In this document: positions 7,520 to 8,465 of the stretch, piece after piece
Numbering within the stretch: position 1 is the first letter of the stretch
Layout of the letters: each line of letters begins with the position of its first letter
Assembly (NCBI GenBank): GCA_049366815.1
Contig: JBMNCO010000126.1
Span: 1 to 8,465, forward strand
Direction of reading: 5' to 3'
DNA length: 8,465 nt
DNA from: CAYNYM01 sp049366815
Lineage (GTDB): Bacteria; Desulfobacterota; DSM-4660; Desulfatiglandales; HGW-15
Notes under the pieces: generated by a model
What the model was told of the DNA's origin: nothing
What the model saw: only the letters and a program-made list of their open reading frames with translations
Databases searched by the model: none
Position numbers and translations under genes: made by a program

Positions 7520-7555
7520 CATCTTTTACAATTTATTCACTCAGACCTGGTGGAC
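7510..7555 (-). promoter_or_regulatory. Antiterminator pairing 2:3 of the trp attenuator
   Basis: On the minus strand segment 2, GTCCAC-CA-GGT (7555-7545), can pair with segment 3, ACCGTGGGC (7518-7510). This gives nine base pairs including one G-U, with a 2-nt bulge. Segment 3 is then unavailable for the terminator. Segment 2 forms the last codons of the leader peptide, so a ribosome at the stop codon would cover it. Segment 2 can alternatively pair with CTGGTG (7589-7584, segment 1), which contains the first Trp codon. This reproduces the 1:2 / 2:3 / 3:4 scheme of classical trp leaders. Confidence 0.6.
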
Positions 7556-7612
7556 GCACACCTCCCCGTGAAAGTTGCGCCAGCACCAGTTATCATGGTC
7601 CATGAAAAACAT
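7541..7612 (-). CDS. trpL: trp leader peptide with Trp-Cys-Trp
   Basis: A 23-codon open frame, starting MFFM and ending HQV, with the core NWCWR: two Trp codons (7588-7586 and 7582-7580) separated by one Cys codon. The ATG at 7612 lies about 25 nt after the predicted transcript start, with a weak GGAATAGG upstream (7626-7619). An in-frame ATG at 7633 would sit almost at the transcript start and is less likely. Another at 7603 lacks a ribosome binding site. The peptide is probably not functional as a protein: ribosome stalling at the Trp codons when charged tRNA-Trp is scarce would set the RNA fold downstream. Supporting context is a strong promoter just upstream, two terminators just downstream, and a tryptophan synthase gene as the next gene. 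Its true function is inferred, but position, length and codon content fit trpL well. Confidence 0.75.
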   Translation of the reverse strand: MFFMDHDNWCWRNFHGEVCVHQV

Positions 7613-7642
7613 ATTTGTACCTATTCCAAGCATAGTGTGGCT

Positions 7643-7671
7643 CTTATAAAGTTTGTTGAGAGGAATGTCAA
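7643..7671 (-). promoter_or_regulatory. Promoter of the trpL-trpB2 transcript
   Basis: On the minus strand TTGACA (7671-7666) and TATAAG (7648-7643) are separated by exactly 17 bp. This is close to the sigma70 consensus and the strongest promoter in the window. Transcription should begin near 7636, giving a leader of about 415 nt before trpB2. It lies in the gap after the AT-hook protein gene, so trpB2 is transcribed independently. No trp operator was recognised. Confidence 0.8.
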
Positions 7672-7764
7672 GAAAAATTATTTTCAATGAATCGTGCCCT
7701 TGGCATTTCAATGCAAGCCGATTTCCACTCGATTCCGCAACCGGAACTTCAAAAGATCCAAGGT
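7672..7764. other. Short spacer after the AT-hook gene
   Basis: Two short stem-loops can be drawn (7699-7717 with one bulge; 7732-7747 around TTCCG/CGGAA). Neither is followed by a T-run on the minus strand. No clear terminator for the upstream gene is therefore visible, and some readthrough into the trp leader is possible. Confidence 0.4.
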
Positions 7765-8130
7765 TTACATTTTCACATAGACACCCTTGCGGGCACTTTT
7801 GATCTTGCCCTGAGTCTTGAGTCTGTTGATGGCATTCCAAATCTTCTTGTCGTTAAACGCTGTCTTCTCCTTTATTGTTGCAGTATCAACGCCCTTTTTG
7901 GTTTTCGAAATAATGCCGTAGACCGCATCCATTGCAGTAGATTCTTTGGCTGTTCCGGCGGAGGACCGCTTCACAGCCGTTTTGGGAGCCAGTTTCGGTC
8001 TTCCTCTTTTTGCCTTTGGTGCTTCAGCCGTCTCAAGATTGCCTAATTTTTTTGTCAATTTCTCCGTCTTCAAGGCAAGTGCCTTCAAGTCCCTCACAAC
8101 AGTCTGCAACTCCTTCTTAAATGCTTTCAT
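7765..8130 (-). CDS. Small basic DNA-binding protein, AT-hook plus winged helix
   Basis: A 121-residue, very lysine-rich protein that I cannot place in a named family. Residues 1-35 form a charged, heptad-like helix with many Leu and Lys, perhaps a dimerising coiled coil. A basic linker holds KRGRPK (41-46), whose RGRP core matches the AT-hook motif that binds the minor groove of AT-rich DNA. Residues about 64-121 look like a small winged helix: MDAVYGIISK, then TIKEKTAFNDKKIWNAINRL as a putative helix-turn-helix, then GKIKSARKGVYVKM as a wing. The ATG at 8130 is chosen over the TTG one codon earlier because AAGGAGG (8146-8140) sits 9 nt upstream. The promoter at 8193-8164 overlaps a perfect inverted repeat, so autoregulation is plausible. 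A nucleoid-associated or transcription factor role is inferred from composition. It has no operon partner. Confidence 0.85.
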   Translation of the reverse strand: MKAFKKELQTVVRDLKALALKTEKLTKKLGNLETAEAPKAKRGRPKLAPKTAVKRSSAGTAKESTAMDAVYGIISKTKKGVDTATIKEKTAFNDKKIWNAINRLKTQGKIKSARKGVYVKM

Positions 8131-8151
8131 CAATGACTACCTCCTTGCTTT

Positions 8152-8188
8152 TTATATGGATCAAGAATATTGCAAATCTTCCATATAA
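8152..8188. promoter_or_regulatory. Perfect 9-bp inverted repeat around the -10 site
   Basis: TTATATGGA (8152-8160) and its exact complement TCCATATAA (8180-8188) are separated by 19 nt. The right arm overlaps the last base of the -35 element and the spacer. The left arm falls at the transcript start, and the -10 hexamer lies between them. The spacing fits a dimeric repressor contacting both arms. The downstream gene encodes a DNA-binding protein with an AT-hook, so autorepression is the simplest guess. Confidence 0.5.
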
Positions 8189-8193
8189 GTCAA
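8164..8193 (-). promoter_or_regulatory. Promoter of the AT-hook protein gene
   Basis: On the minus strand TTGACT (8193-8188) and TATTCT (8169-8164) are separated by 18 bp. The -10 hexamer is the same as that of the cold shock gene. The -35 hexamer overlaps the TGA stop codon (8192-8190) of the open frame to the right. The predicted transcript start is near 8157, about 27 nt before the ATG. Confidence 0.6.
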
Positions 8194-8465
8194 GCACTTT
8201 TACGGAAAAGAGTCGTCGCAGTCGTGTAGCGTGAGCTTTCATATTGCAAAAGTCGAGGATGCGTCAGATCCAAGGTGTCAAGGGAGAAGCTGTAGTATTC
8301 GACCGCGAACCCTTGAAAGGGCAGGAGATAAGGCATCCTCGGCTTTCCCCCAGGGTGAAAAAACAGGTTGATCTCCCGCCCTGAATGGGAGTGCACTTTA
8401 AATGGTTCCCGGATAAATCGCAAAAAAGACCAGTCCGGGAGCTTCGGAACGTAAGAAAGGGTGCA
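8190..8465 (-). CDS. Possible C-terminal part of an unknown protein
   Basis: An open frame of 91 codons runs without a stop from the right edge (reading C-T-L-S-Y-V-P) to a TGA at 8192-8190. It is rich in aromatic residues and has a mixed, protein-like composition (for example REINLFFHPGGKPRMPYLLP), but I recognise no family and no domain. A TTG at 8423 has no ribosome binding site, so the true start is probably outside the window. A run this long without stops is unlikely but possible by chance. If the window closed on itself through the 14-nt repeat, the frame would reach a TAG at 44-42. It may be a real gene fragment, a decayed gene or noise. Confidence 0.35.
   Translation of the reverse strand, partial: CTLSYVPKLPDWSFLRFIREPFKVHSHSGREINLFFHPGGKPRMPYLLPFQGFAVEYYSFSLDTLDLTHPRLLQYESSRYTTATTLFRKSA
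8452..8465. repeat. Right copy of the 14-nt terminal direct repeat
   Basis: Identical to positions 1-14 and in the same orientation. It also forms part of the minus-strand open frame that leaves the window here. Confidence 0.6.

Noticed and set aside
7220..7640. T-box riboswitch controlling trpB2
   Set aside because: The conserved T-box sequence (AGGGTGGNACCGCG) is absent; a leader-peptide attenuator explains the region better.
7346..7690. 114-codon plus-strand frame over the leader
   Set aside because: It runs through the hairpins and opposite the promoter, and has no ribosome binding site.
7541..7840. Full 99-codon frame ending with the leader peptide
   Set aside because: It spans the end of the AT-hook gene and the trp promoter; only the last 23 codons lie downstream of the promoter and fit a leader peptide.
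8167..8250. ATATTGCAAA repeated at 8167-8176 and 8241-8250
   Set aside because: Only 10 bp and AT-rich, one copy inside an open frame; chance is a fair explanation.

Overview
The window looks like an ordinary chromosomal segment of an anaerobic bacterium of the Desulfobacterota (Deltaproteobacteria) type. This is inferred from moderate GC content, strong Shine-Dalgarno sites, sigma70-like promoters, a stand-alone TrpB2-type tryptophan synthase beta chain and a YhaO/YhaN nuclease-ATPase pair. No marker gene is present to fix the taxon. No transposase, integrase, CRISPR array, rRNA or tRNA was recognised.

Layout, left to right. Positions 1-278 hold no convincing gene. A small cold shock protein gene (430-630, +) follows its own promoter and an inverted repeat near the predicted transcript start, and ends at an intrinsic terminator. 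All other accepted genes are on the minus strand. A two-gene operon (5568 to 743) encodes an SbcD-like metallophosphoesterase (YhaO type) and an SbcC/Rad50-like ATPase (YhaN type), joined by a 4-nt GTGA stop/start overlap. Next comes trpB2 (7220-5835), closed by a terminator with a perfect 14-bp stem. Further right are a small basic DNA-binding protein with an AT-hook-like core and a winged-helix-like C-terminus (8130-7765), and an open frame of unknown function running off the right edge (8465-8190).

The most interesting element is the roughly 415-nt leader of trpB2 (about 7636 to 7221, minus strand). It has a near-consensus promoter (TTGACA, 17 bp, TATAAG) and a 23-codon leader peptide carrying Trp-Cys-Trp. 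Six RNA segments follow that can pair in two exclusive ways. With 1:2, 3:4 and 5:6 paired, two successive intrinsic terminators form. With 2:3 and 4:5 paired, both terminators are broken. This is the expected architecture of ribosome-mediated tryptophan attenuation, with an added second terminator coupled to the first like a domino. The logic is read from base complementarity; no folding energies were computed.

Two smaller points: a perfect 9-bp inverted repeat brackets the -10 element of the AT-hook gene, suggesting autoregulation, and the first and last 14 bases of the window are identical.
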